DNA of 64,000 nt from Ophthalmolycus amberensis (Eukaryota > Chordata > Actinopteri > Perciformes > Zoarcidae), in the NCBI GenBank assembly GCA_024529925.1, contig JAFEUB010000787.1:509501-573500 (forward strand). Reading direction: 5' to 3'. The notes under the pieces were generated by a model, which saw only the letters and a program-made list of their open reading frames with translations, made no database searches and was not told the DNA's origin. A program made the position numbers and the translations under genes. Each line of letters starts with the position of its first letter. Within the stretch, counting starts at the first letter, position 1. Positions 1-11,986 of the stretch are shown here, in pieces.

Positions 1-3000
1 GCTCTGGTGCCTCCGAGGTGATACTGTACAGGGAGATGTCGTACATCAGGCCCGGCTGGAAGTCGGCTGAAGGCAAAATATTTAAAACAGGTTTAAAACA
101 CTGTCCATGGCCAAAAATAACACGGTACAGTACATTTGAAATATGCTGAAAACATGGAGGCATCGATGCCGGCATACCTGACTCAACGGAGACGTTGGTG
201 GTTCCGGCGGCCACCTTGATCCACCCCACAGGGCAGTTCCACTTGCAGGAGGCCTCATACCATTCTACCACATAAGAGCAGGTGGCATTGTCGTCGCGCT
301 GCCAGAACAGAGGGAAGCCGCTGTCCGTATAAACGGCCCTGGACACGGAACCGGGTTCCACATCTGGAAAGGTGAAAATATGAAGACAGCAATGTAGAAA
401 CTGTGTGTCTCCATGTTGTTTTATAACGTGTAGTGACTGCTGCTTTCAAGAGAAAAGAGTTTTATGACTGTGGAACCAAAGAGACGGTTGCTTTCTGTGC
501 TAAAAAACGGACAGAAAACACAAGATATATATATATATATATACATACACACTTAAATACACTCCATTTCCATGTACCTGTCAGACGTAGTGGTACATGT
601 ACACTTGCAGGTTGAGACACCCCCGCGGCGTTCCTCGCAATGACGGTTGCCGTGACCTTGTCGTCGCCGCTGACGGTTGCGATCTGTGTGAGGTTGATTA
701 GTACCGCAGAAGTATCCGGTAAGAAGAATTCTGTGCGCTGTCGATTTTCCTCGGGGCTCCAGAACGTAACTTCATAACGTGTGATCAGACCATGGCTTTG
801 TCTTCGTGTCAGAGGCTGGAAGAAATCAAGGAAAGGGGAAGGAAGTCGGGAAAACCGGTCAAGAGAGTAAAAGGAGGACGAGGAAAGAAAGCCAGAGACA
901 AAGCATGACGATTAAAACAGATTGTGGTCTGTGTGGACATGCTGTAAATCTGTGCTCCCTGCAGTAAAACAAATTATTTGTAAATCTACAATTAAAAACG
1001 AGAACAATTCAAGTCAAAGACAAAAAACAAGACAAAAACGTACCTTCCAAATGACCTGTGCAGTGTAGTCTTTGTTAATCCACATCCACACATCAAGAGC
1101 TTCTGGAACTGAGAGAAAAAAGATCTGAAAATGAACGCTGGCAAAAGTCACAGAGCAACAAAGGATGAACACTGAAAATAAAAAATAAATCTCTTGAGCA
1201 TGAAAGTTTATTATTGATCTTGGAAATAGCAGGGTCCACTTCCTTACGTCCCCATACGAACACCTGCACTCAGTGGGTTTTACAGTAATATAATGTCTAC
1301 CTTCTTTTGTTACTGACAAACTGAAAATACTACATTTTAGTTATACTTCAGAGCAATTAGTAATAATTATTTTTAGATTATATCAGCACGTAGCAACATG
1401 AATTACGAGCTACAAGTCAATAAACATGAACCTGCTATCACAGGCCAGAAACAATTAGTCGATTGTTGATTGATGCTCAATTTATCATTTATGTTTTTTA
1501 TCATTAATCAGTTCCAGCTTCTAAAATGTGAGAATTTGCTGATTTTCTTTGTTTTGTTTTAATCAATTTGGGGTTTTGGACTGTTGCTCAGACAAAACAA
1601 GCAATCGGAAGACATCACTTTGGGCTCTGACAACTTGTGATGTGACCTTTTCACTACTTGTAAAACCTTTATCTGAAAATGAAAGAGTCACCGCAAACAA
1701 ACCCTTTACCATAAGTGTTGGTTTTGAAGGAAAGCGGCTCGCTCCAGCTTCCCCAATTCCAGAAGTTCTGCTGGGCACCACAGCGGACTTGAACGCTGTA
1801 ATCCTCATCGGGTTCGAGGTCTGACAGGACCACCGACTGCAGGCCCAGACCGGAGAAGGTACGCTGGACACACGAGGATGAGATTTCGTTACTGTCTGGT
1901 ACATCGACGGGTCGCACCCGTGGAGAGAACATGCCGATAGAAGGGTGCGTTCGTAGAGAGTGATGTGGTTGGTCGTTAGCGGGTTGTAATGGATATGTGG
2001 TAGAATAATGGAAGTGATCTGTCTGACAGTGCATATGCACCAAAAAAAAAACAGACAGTGGTCTTCCCCTGCAACACACAAACATGAGCATGAACGCAGA
2101 CAACTCACCTTTGTTTTGTACCCTTGGGAGGAGAGCTCTACCTGGCAGTCAAGAGCCAGAGAGGAATAGATGTCGTACTTCCACCGCCACAGCACAGTGG
2201 CGTTCCAGGCATGGACAGCAGAGTTCAGGCTCTCTGGTGCTACTGGACGCACTGAGGAGAAAGGGTGAAACAACAATCAGTGTGCTGGATGTTTTTTTTT
2301 TTTTTTATGTCCACGTTTACCTTTAATTTAAATAGAAAAATGCTATGAATTCTTCCGTCGAGGGTGAAACAGCTACCTCTGTGCCTGAGCTCAGCAGAGT
2401 CAGTGAGGACGTGCCGGCCGAGAGGATTCGCGGCTACCAGGGTCCAGTTACCCCCCCACTGGGCCACACGCCACTCGTCACGCTTCTTCTGCGTGCTGCT
2501 AAAATCACATTTCCTGCAAAGAAAAAATTAAAAATAAAATAAAGAACAGATTTAAATAAAATAAAGAGCAGATTAAAATAAAATAAAGATTCGGTAAGAA
2601 TGTGAAAATCAAAACAATTTAATTTAATGGAAAATAAAATGTAACCACTTCACATAACCTCACAGGCACAAACACACTCATAATGTAACTCGTCTTCAAG
2701 CCAGCCGTCTGACGGTTCCTGTAAAAGGTCTGGCAGACAGCCAACACACTGTCAATGTTAAATGGACACACGCAAGCAGCAAGTGGTTACTTAGACTAAG
2801 TGCATTATATTTCTTGTCATCCCCTCTCTCTCTCTCTCTCGGCTGTTTTTTTTTTTTCTGGGCTGAAAACAATTTTTTAGAGAAAGGCAATCATAAATAA
2901 TGCAGGGTTCATTTCTCAGAAGAAAAGTGACATTAAAACCACATCCTGGCTTGTCAATGTCATCCATTCCGGATTTTGTGGTAGCAGATATGCGAGTTTA

Positions 3001-4945
3001 GCATGACTATTAAAAAGCTACTCTCATGTTTAAATGACTTTTTGCAGGGCGTGAGCTGTCATGAAACAGATCTCCGAATCAGTGATGTGTCGAGCTTGTG
3101 TCCTACTCCATGGATTTTAGCGTCTGCAGCCTGCTTTTTGTGTCTGAGTGTGTTGCAGTTCTGCTACTCGACCCCGAGCCCCTACGGTTTCCACCACAGC
3201 ACAAGGTTTCAGGTCAGGTTACAGCCATCTTGCTGAGTTTTATTGTGACTGTGGTACCTGTTGTTCAGCGTGTAGCTTGTTCCTCGTTTGCCGTACAGCC
3301 GTGTGTCTCGTCCTTCGTTCCACCGGCACACAGCTGAGATTAAGTCATGAGTCTCGCACACAAAGTCACTGGGCAGTGGTGGATCTGGGGAAGGGGACAA
3401 CGTGTAGACACTCAATGGCATAATCATGTACACACAGAAATAACGTTCACATAGACAGAAATAACTACCAGGAATTCATTCAAAATGCCTCTTACATCCG
3501 ACAAACACCACCGATCCCCAAGAGTTCGACTTCAGCTTGTCTTTACATAAGACGTTGGCTCCCGTCTGGCTGGAGAGTCCCTGATTCACAGCCGTAACAG
3601 CGTAACTTCGCCTACTCAGTCGCGTCTCGTGCATGACCGTGTTGCCGTATTTGATGGAACCGAACTGCTTCCCCTCCGCCATAATGCAACAGAAGGTGGT
3701 GTTGGCCCCCACGGGTACGATTCTGTCCTGGGGTAACACCTGGATTGTCTCATAGCTGGGGAGATCGTTTCCTAAATAGACGGAGCGAGGGAGGAAGAAG
3801 TGAGACAAAAGGGGAGAGGGCGATACAAACAGAGATCTATATTTGTTTTGGCTTAAGGAAGAGATTTCAAAGAGAAAAATAATTGAAATGATCATCCCAA
3901 ATTGACAGGTCAGGCAATGCAGCCTCTATGTTTCTCTAATTATCGCTGTCCTATGATGTATACGGGTGTAAATATTGCCCCCCCCCCTGACCTTGAAGTA
4001 TCTGAGTGTGGCTCCAGTCACTCGTCGTTTCTCCGTCTCGTGAGCGGATTCTGACGGACAGCGATGTGCACTCCAGAGGTTCGACTGAGGTCCAGTCCCA
4101 CTGGTGCCGTCCGCTCTCCTGATTCACCGTCACGGACACCGTGTCCTGCAGGCAATACACCGTGAGGGACAGATGAAACATGAAGCGGGTGGACGATCGC
4201 TGGTGATCACAGTCGTAGCTCGAGCAGGAAAATAATTATTACTGGACTGAATTATCACGCCAATTAAGCTACCACAGCAAAATGTCCGGCCAAATAAACG
4301 AAATATAATGGCCCATATGAGGTCATTGCAGACGTGTCTGGTACCAGCGTATATCAGCCAATTAATGAGAATGATTATGTTGATGTGGGTGGCATAACAT
4401 CTATATCAGAGGGTATATCATTATTAGATTTGTAAAACTCTCAAAGGTCGGGCTAAAGCTCCTCTCACATGAGAATGAAACCGACTTGTAGCACAGCTGT
4501 GCAATGACAGAAGCACGAGAACGAATGGCATGAAAGAGAAGTGCTCTTACATAGAAGACAGTTATATTGAATTCAGTTCTCAGAATCATGAGGTCGAAGG
4601 TTGCCGCTGCTCCTCCCAGCCAGGATATGGACAGTTGCTGTGTAGACGTGTTAGCTGACAGGCTCACCTGCTGGGGTACAGTAAGGACTAGAAGAAGGGA
4701 AAAAAAGAAGATCGAGACAACAATAAGGGATTTAAATGGTTTTAGTATCAGACCCGTAGAAACAGAGAGCCAACCTTTCCACGCGGACCAGCTACGTTAC
4801 ATACACAGCATTCAACATCACGCTGCATTGAGGAGTTTTCCCTGCGTGTAGTTTGGCCCTTACCATCTATGGCGTGTACAGCCGTGAGGCCCAGGAGGAC
4901 ACAGGTGAGCCACAGAGGGCTCCAGTTAGGCTTTGAGCGAGGCAT
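1..4945 (-). CDS. lifr: LIFR/OSMR-type cytokine receptor, 5' part (partial at the window edge)
   Basis: Type I cytokine receptor that signals with gp130 at the cell surface. Twelve coding exons join in phase: 4945-4864, 4687-4551, 4145-3992, 3771-3496, 3384-3258, 2513-2377, 2251-2109, 1863-1710, 1108-1044, 815-578, 363-178 and 66-1 (continues left), giving 588 codons. The ATG at 4945 opens a signal peptide (about residues 1-25, hydrophobic core LWLTCVLLGL). Next come half a cytokine-receptor module (28-124, ending in a degenerate TSDWSH), an Ig-like domain (125-216, with FCC), a second module opening with FVCETHDL and ending in WGSWS (389-393), then fibronectin type III repeats (about 404-505 and 505 onward, with a C..W..C..DW pattern). 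The GYPP junction and CETHDL match remembered LIFR. The transmembrane and cytoplasmic parts lie outside the window. LIFR versus OSMR and the teleost paralogue cannot be settled: the half-module start resembles OSMR, whereas residue matches favour LIFR. Confidence 0.87.
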
Positions 4946-5054
4946 GGCGGTCAACTGGCCGAGTCCCTGTCTGCAGATCCTGAGGTGGTGGTCCTCTCCA
5001 CTACAGCAACACCGTGCTACACATTGAAGAGGCACGACACAGACGCAGGGTGCC
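4946..5054 (-). other. lifr: 5' UTR part of the first coding exon of the LIFR-like gene
   Basis: On the minus strand an acceptor (CTGTCTTTTCCCACAG) ends at 5055, so the first coding exon starts at 5054 with about 109 nt of leader before the ATG at 4945. This means at least one noncoding exon lies upstream. Inferred from the splice signal only. Confidence 0.5.
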
Positions 5055-5544
5055 CTGTGGGAAAAGACAGCACAGAAGGGAGGAAAAAGATTAAACTCCT
5101 GTCCTGAAGACTGTCAACACTCAGGTTGTTGTTGTGGCGTCGTGGTGAGGGCGGGTGTTGTGAAACAGTGAAGTTGGGGTCACGCAAACACAACGTGTTT
5201 ATTTCGTGGAATATTCTGTCGGCGTGCACGCGGTAATCTCATAAAATGTCTCAAGGTTCGGATAGTTTGCTCGTATCAATGATCGGTTTGTGGGGAAGAG
5301 CTGCATTCTGTTGCAGCATTCTGAATGCCTGCAATGATTCCCTGCCAACTCCCAATTGTTGTACGAATGTATGCCAAAGTCAGAGGCACAGCTGCCAGGA
5401 AAATCCAACACCAGCACAAGAAAACACATCTCTCAGGCAGCTGCTGTCAGGCCAGATGTGGAAACACACAAGCAAGACAATGCTGTTTATACAGAGCATG
5501 CCCGAGTTCCTTATCCAGTTCCCCTGTACTAAAGTAGACTGTAA

Positions 5545-6040
5545 GAAGTGGACGTAGTCTCCGTGACCTCACCTATTGGTTTGTGGACTACGATTTTGAG
5601 GCTTCGAGTTTGGCATTTTGGCCGTGGCCATCTTGTTTTTTTGCAAACGTTTTTAAGAGCTGAAAACACACTGCGAAAGGGTTAAAGTTGGAACACGAAA
5701 ACTTTCCGACCGAACAACGCTGTGGTGGTGACCTGTCAATCACAAGGTAGCCCCGCCCTAAAGCATTCCCTGCTTTATGGTCTATTTAACTCTAAATGTG
5801 ACCATCACTTAATAAATGAACATCATGCTATATTGAAACTAGAGATTGAGACCATAAACTCATGTTCACAATGTTTACTGAGGGAATAAATCAAGAGAGA
5901 AGTAGAGTCATTTTCTCATAGACTTCTATACGAACAGACGTCTTTTTGCAACCACCCTGCTGGCCATTTGAAAGAATGAGAGTTTAAGGCACTTCTGCAT
6001 TGGCTTCACTTTGCAGACACGGAGGTTGTCGCCTGGTACT
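5545..6040 (+). repeat. Interspersed repeat, family unassigned
   Basis: The segment containing 'gccccgccctaaagcattcc', 'tctcatagacttctatacga' and 'ggcacttctgcattggcttc' resembles, from memory, a very abundant interspersed repeat of percomorph genomes. No terminal inverted repeat or coding frame was seen, so the class is not assigned and the ends are approximate. Confidence 0.45.
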
Positions 6041-9000
6041 AGAAGACTTGGTCTTGATGGTGATCTACAAACAACTGCTACTATCTACTAGTATTGGTTG
6101 TTTTTGACGTTTTACAGACCAAAGGATTAACCAAAAATATTCAGCAGATTAATCTTCAACGATAATAATCATTAGTTTCAGCCCTTATAAAGAATATGAT
6201 CAAAAACTTGCCATGCAATAATTGCGTAAGAATGGAACCAACAAAACCACATTAAAAAGGGACCAGAACAAGATACAAAGTGTTTCAGATTGCCATTGGT
6301 TTACTGCAAAAACATCTCGGGGGGGAATATACGGTCGGGTCAATGTCCAACCTGTAGTGCATGTGACCGCTGTTCTCTCTACAAATAGAAAGACAAGATG
6401 CCAGATTACAGCACAAAATGACATGTTGCAATAAATGCACCTCGGGCTTGATGAGCCTGTGTGTGAATGTTCAGTGTCTGTTAATTCTCTGTTATTGTGT
6501 GACTAACTGTGAACGAGAAGCTGCAGTGCAGTTTGTCTGGGACAGGCTGGGGCAGGCTGGCACAGGCCTCGAACAGCTCAGTTACTGACTCAGTAACTTG
6601 TTTTATTGTGATAAAACAATGCTCTCAAGTGCTGCCATGCCCATTACTGCCACAACACGACCTCAACGCAAAGATACACACACAAACCAGCACAGCCCGT
6701 TTTGGGATAACTAGACTAAAGAGTCTCACTATCCCAAACACAAAGCGTCTTTGGCAAACAGACAAGTCAGAGTCTGGTAATAGATAAGTGGCAGTGAGCA
6801 AAACAAGCTGCTACAGGTGCCACGTGCTGCCAGCGTACGGTGCAAAACAAAATACTGGTTTCAGGGAAGAGAACGCTTACATTATGGGAAAGGAGGACAG
6901 ACACACTTTTTTGTTTTTTAGCCTGCTTATCTAACTAAACTGCTCAGTTTCATTCCAAACCACCAGCTGTTTTGGTTTCATTTCTATCAAGACTCTGGGG
7001 ACAGAATGCAGATACAGAGATCAAACGCAAGGACAAAAACAAGAGGCTTCTGGAAATACTGTCATGTGTGTAGGTCAGATAAAAAAGGATTCCTCGGAGC
7101 TTTTAAAAACAGGCAAAAAAAACAACATAAAATTGTGTTACAACAGCTAAGAACACGGCCTGTTTATGAAGTCTAAAGGAACATCTTGAGAATCCTTTAT
7201 GTGGTCCATTATGGACTTTTTCTTTCCTTTCAGACCACTTTGCAGCGGTGGGAGTGAGGAAGGAGTTTCAAACCTGGAATGTGACTCTACTGCCGGCTCC
7301 TAAAGCGGTTTCACATATGGTCTTAAAAGAGCAAATTAAACCTAAATGCATGAACTTGAAGGCCACGTGCATTGAGGTTCCTGTTTTCAATGAAAATTTG
7401 TATTAATTTTTTTATGCTAGTGTAACAGCCGGCGGCCTGCTGCTGCTATTAATACTGTGTAAATACTGCAGAGCCTCTAGCTAGCAACTTGGCTATTTCT
7501 GTAGCCAAAGAACACACGAAACAATCACTACTCTCAGTGCGACTTCTTTACTTTGACGTGGGTAACAAGGAAATTTGGCTGAGGGGGAGGTTTTAAAAGT
7601 CTTCTGGCGTGTTGCTGTCTTCAAAAACCTCACCTCCAGATGAAATTCAGAGGCACGGCTCAACATAAATACAGCTGTGTGGAGTCAATGTTTCACACTC
7701 ATGTGTGTGTCTGAACCAAAAAGGGCTTCTGAGCCCGTTGCAGTGCCGAGCGGGTCTCCACATGAAGAGAGCTGTCATGGATGCTAGCGATTTTTCCAAC
7801 TTCAGCATCAGACTGAAACATTTAACAACCTCCAATATATACTAATACCGTCTGAGCCCTGCAAAAAAAAAGAAAAAGATACATAGTGCACTGATGGGAA
7901 GTGGGGGGGGGTCGGCACGGATTCTGGGAAATCTCACCAAGAAACTGATAGCTACAAATGCACACAAACCAAAAAATCAATATTTCTCTGCTGGGCTCTG
8001 ATCCTTGTCCTTGTAGCGGTAATAAATGTGACCACACACTACAAAAAAATAAAACCACAAGGAGGGTGCTGTTACTTAAAAACCCAAGGCCAGACCTGAT
8101 CCGTACGCCTGCAGTGGTTCTATTTTAGGAAAGAAAAGCCTCACCTAACTAACTCCGCCCCGCTCCACACTGGACTTTGCCACTGTTCTGTTTGACCATT
8201 CAGCTGTGCGGGGCAGCCTTTCGGAGTAAGCCGTGGAAAATGGCACACAGAACATACTGCGGACGACTGACCGCCTTGTGATGCAATAGTTTCTCGGAAC
8301 CTGAAATTTGCTCAGTGCGAAAGGCCTCGTTTGTCCCCTGTTCTTTCCACAGTAGCTAAACTCTGGTCGTCAAATACTGAACACTCTCAGTCAGGATGTG
8401 CAACACACAGTCCAGCATTTAGTCAAGGATTGTGCAAGTCACAAAACAATCACGGTGACTGCCGAGCGCATATATCATGCATATTTGCTTTGACCTGGAA
8501 TTAATGGTTAATTAATCTATTGATATTTTTGAGGGGGAAAAAAGTCAGTTATTTACATTTTGTCGACCTATTTATTGATGAAACACTAGTTTCAGTCTAA
8601 AAGACATCCTGAAGTTAAGTTTAAAGTGGAATTATCCCCGCTGGAGCCAAAACTCTGACAAAAATAAAAAAAGAATAGAAGCCGCGGCCAAATTTACTCC
8701 GAAATACCTCAGCTTTTCATATGCACTTTGCCGCGGGGCAGTAGTAGAGATTTTATACTTAGACAATAAACACAGCCACCAACCTTTCAGCACCTCACTA
8801 TCGCAACCACTTTTTTTAAACTAAGAATAAAACCTCTGTTTATATACTGTTGTCTTTACTAAAACCGTGTGGGGTGGCACCTGAAGCCGAACTGTATGTT
8901 CTCGGCCTACACTCAGCGACGCTGTCATTACGCTGTCATACGATGACCACTGCGGCCAGAAGAAATAAGCACACAGTGCCTCTAGTGTACTATAGAAGTG

Positions 9001-9351
9001 CGGTGACGTTTTGAAACATGAGCTAAAGTGGCTGCTAATTATGTTTGACCCTCGGATGGGACGAGAGAGAGAGAAGACCGGATGCAAGTGAAAAGTGGAG
9101 AGTTAACGGGTGAGTGTGTGCTCTGACCTCAGTGGAGAGGGGACATTCATTCCTGTGTGTGTGTGTGTGTGCGTGTGTGTGTGTCGTTTCCTTCCTTCCT
9201 TGCCTTTCCCTCTAATCCTTATTGAATGTAAATCTTGAAAGCAACAGGAAGTGAGTGAAAAAAATAAAAAAACTGAAAAGTCACTTGAGAAATACACAAT
9301 TTGCTTTGATATTTTTTTGCTTTTAAATGACTGTCTTAAGATAATAAAACC

Positions 9352-9375
9352 ACACACACACACACACACACACAC
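9352..9375. repeat. (CA)n microsatellite
   Basis: About 12 CA units. A second, GT-rich tract lies at about 9152-9183. Both are simple repeats in noncoding DNA. Confidence 0.9.
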
Positions 9376-10681
9376 GGAGTCAAAAGCATTCCAGTCCAAC
9401 CCTGGGAGGAATCCACAAACCAGTCTGATCCTTTTTAGCAAAGACAAGTGAGAACACACAAAGGGCGGCCATTGTCCTGCAAGGTACGAGTCGGCGCCTT
9501 CTAATCACAGTTTGTTATGACTAATGTTCAGTGTTTCATGCATTGAGTAATACTGCGATGAGCTCATTTAGCATAAAAAGGTACTACCTGTTTTTTAACA
9601 ATTCATCCTCATATTGGACTAAGGCTTGGACTAAGGCAGATTTATTCTGTAAAAAAAACACTGGGAACAGGACACAACACAAACAACTTTTCTTCCTTAT
9701 AATACTGAAGGGTAACAGCTGTTTAGGAATGATTGCTAAGACACCGTAACTGTCACCTTTTTATTATTATTTTTCTGTTTTAAAAAAGTGGTACGGTTCT
9801 AAAAAGACCTTATTAAAACATAATGAATTAGTAATTAATAATTAACACAATAATTAGTATGTACTGTAAAGGTAGCCAACTATTGAGTAGGTTATTGAGT
9901 ATGTTAAATGATGTAATCTAGATTAAAGATCATTTCTCCACCTAGTTCTCTGTGTCAGAACACACTTTATGTGTACAGCTAGAAGAACAGCTCGTCTTCT
10001 GTGCATGCAGACCGCACACCATAGTGTAACATGGTCCTTATCGGGTTGAGACCAAGAGAGCGAGAGCAAACAGCCTATGATCTATGCTGTAGCATTCAAA
10101 ATATTAAAACATGATCACTGAAAATGAGTTGATCTGAACAAAACAACCATGATGACGAAAACAATTCCGTTGTCATACTGTCACATCACAACTTTGGGGT
10201 CCCAACTAACGTGACACAAGCCTAATAATAATTGACGGGCCTGTTTACTCAACACTTATTAGCTATTTATATGTAATAGCTTATTTATTTTTTCCAATTC
10301 TGATTAAGGTCCTGCAGAAAATAAAGTGGCGAATACAGCAGGTATCCCAAAGTGCATCATCACAAAACAGTTTGCATCATTAGCATTAGCAACTGGGCAG
10401 CATGATGGGTAACGTTACACGTCTTATCGTAAACATCGAACAGACGGTGGTAACACTCGGTTAGCCATCATTTCAACAACATCTTATCAAAGGAGGCAGT
10501 GTACTTAAATTGTACGGGCTGGGTTAAATGATAAAAAAATAATTTAAATTCACTTGTCAGCCAGCACCCCACGCAGAAGAGGCCACTGGTGTTTGGAAAA
10601 ACACGGCTACCATTAGCTTCAGTAATGTTAGCTGTCATCTACGGACTCCCATTAAAAGTTCACAAATAACACAACAATTAC

Positions 10682-10790
10682 CTCTGATGTAGCAAGAAAT
10701 CCTTTTCAGTGCTGTTGAATATGTCGGCTAAATATATCCAAAATTCAAGTTCTTAAAATCCTGCCCCCGTGCTGGTCTCCGCTGCTGTGT
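10682..10790 (-). other. Candidate noncoding first exon of the LIFR-like gene
   Basis: On the minus strand, sequence running down from about 10790 ends in CAGAG followed by a donor GTAATT (exon end 10682). The acceptor at 5055 shows that the receptor gene needs an upstream noncoding exon, and this is the clearest donor in the region. The transcription start is unknown and the link to the receptor is inference from strand and order alone; it could belong to another transcript. Confidence 0.25.
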
Positions 10791-11930
10791 AGTAAAACCT
10801 ATGAGTAAAACCATTCCCAATGACTCCAGAGGAGGCTAGGATTATTGGAATAGAGCAAACCAGGAGTTTGATTGACACTTGTGCTGACCAATGGGCTTCC
10901 ACTATACGATTTTTTCACTTGGGGGTGGGCGTAGTCCTGCCGCATGAAAGTCATACCGGAAAGACGGTTCCATAAATAAGAGTCACGACACCAGTCGAAA
11001 CCTCTCGTCAGGACTCTGCTGGAGACGATTTTACCGGAGTCGTTAACTAGAGTAATGTGAAAGTAAACGTGGGGATGCTCATTTGCAATACAACGACCCC
11101 CTGTAATTATTTCTAACATGTGATGTAAACTTTTCTATGCCGTAACACGTTACATCTAAATGCACCTCTTGACCAATTATTTCATGTTTATGGTTAATTT
11201 GCATTAGTTGTATACATCATGTATTTACTTGTTATATTTGTGTCATTCAGAGTCCTGTTTCATATTTGTCAGTTCGGCGTGAAAACCTAAATATGCCTAA
11301 AGGTATCCAATGTGTAAGTGTCAGCCAGATGCCCAAACCACAGAACGTTGCTGTTGCTTTCATACATGTAGGAGTGTACGTGTATAGAATGTGTAATATA
11401 CGCACATGTAATATACACACTGTGACACATTCACACTCTTATGTGAACACAGCAAAACCTACGTTGTTTTGGTACTAAGAACACTACTATACTAGGGGTT
11501 TGTTTGTAACTCATTTGGAATAAAAAACAGTGGCCGGTGACAATCCTTTGTTGTTTTTATTCTTGTACATTGTGTTCATAAATGTAGAAATTAATTATTT
11601 GTATGTATTAATTTGTTATTACATCTAATCAATTCAATGCTACTTTCATCATGATTCAAAAAAAGAATGAGCTGGAAAAATAAAATGCACAAACAAATTA
11701 CATGTTTTCTCATTGTCAGTCTTGATAGGTTATTTGTTCCATTTTGTCATGGATCAATAAGATCCACTAAGTCATTCTGCTGGTGTTGGACATTTCTTTG
11801 TGCAAATATTAATATTGATTAAAATAATTTGACAGGCTTTAAAATCTCTGTATTGTCTTTCTTTTCAACTTTTGACTTGCACTGTAACAATACAGCCACC
11901 AGATGGCAAATGCAATGCTACAGTACACTC

Positions 11931-11939
11931 TCTCTCTTC

Positions 11940-11980
<41 letters not shown>
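11931..11980. repeat. Compound (CT)n(CA)n microsatellite
   Basis: A run of TCTCTC changes directly into ACACAC, then AAACACACC. Simple sequence in noncoding DNA. Confidence 0.9.

Positions 11981-11986
<6 letters not shown>

Larger units (their letters stand above)
5055..10681. other. Gene-free stretch, probable first intron of the LIFR-like gene
   Basis: I see no convincing coding exon on either strand. The stretch holds the interspersed repeat at about 5545-6040, short GT/CA microsatellites near 9152-9183 and 9352-9375, and AT-rich sequence. Around 6060-6180 and 8500-8600 are short motifs (like 'ttaatcttcaacgataataatcattagtttcagccct') that I recall as common degenerate snippets in fish genomes. 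Open frames here are short and lack splice or codon evidence. Confidence 0.5.

Noticed and set aside
1563..2276. 237-codon minus frame as a single exon
   Set aside because: It runs through intron 7 of the receptor; only 2251-2109 of it is exonic.
10799..11119. 106-codon minus-strand frame
   Set aside because: No domain, no splice context, single open frame in AT-rich intergenic DNA.
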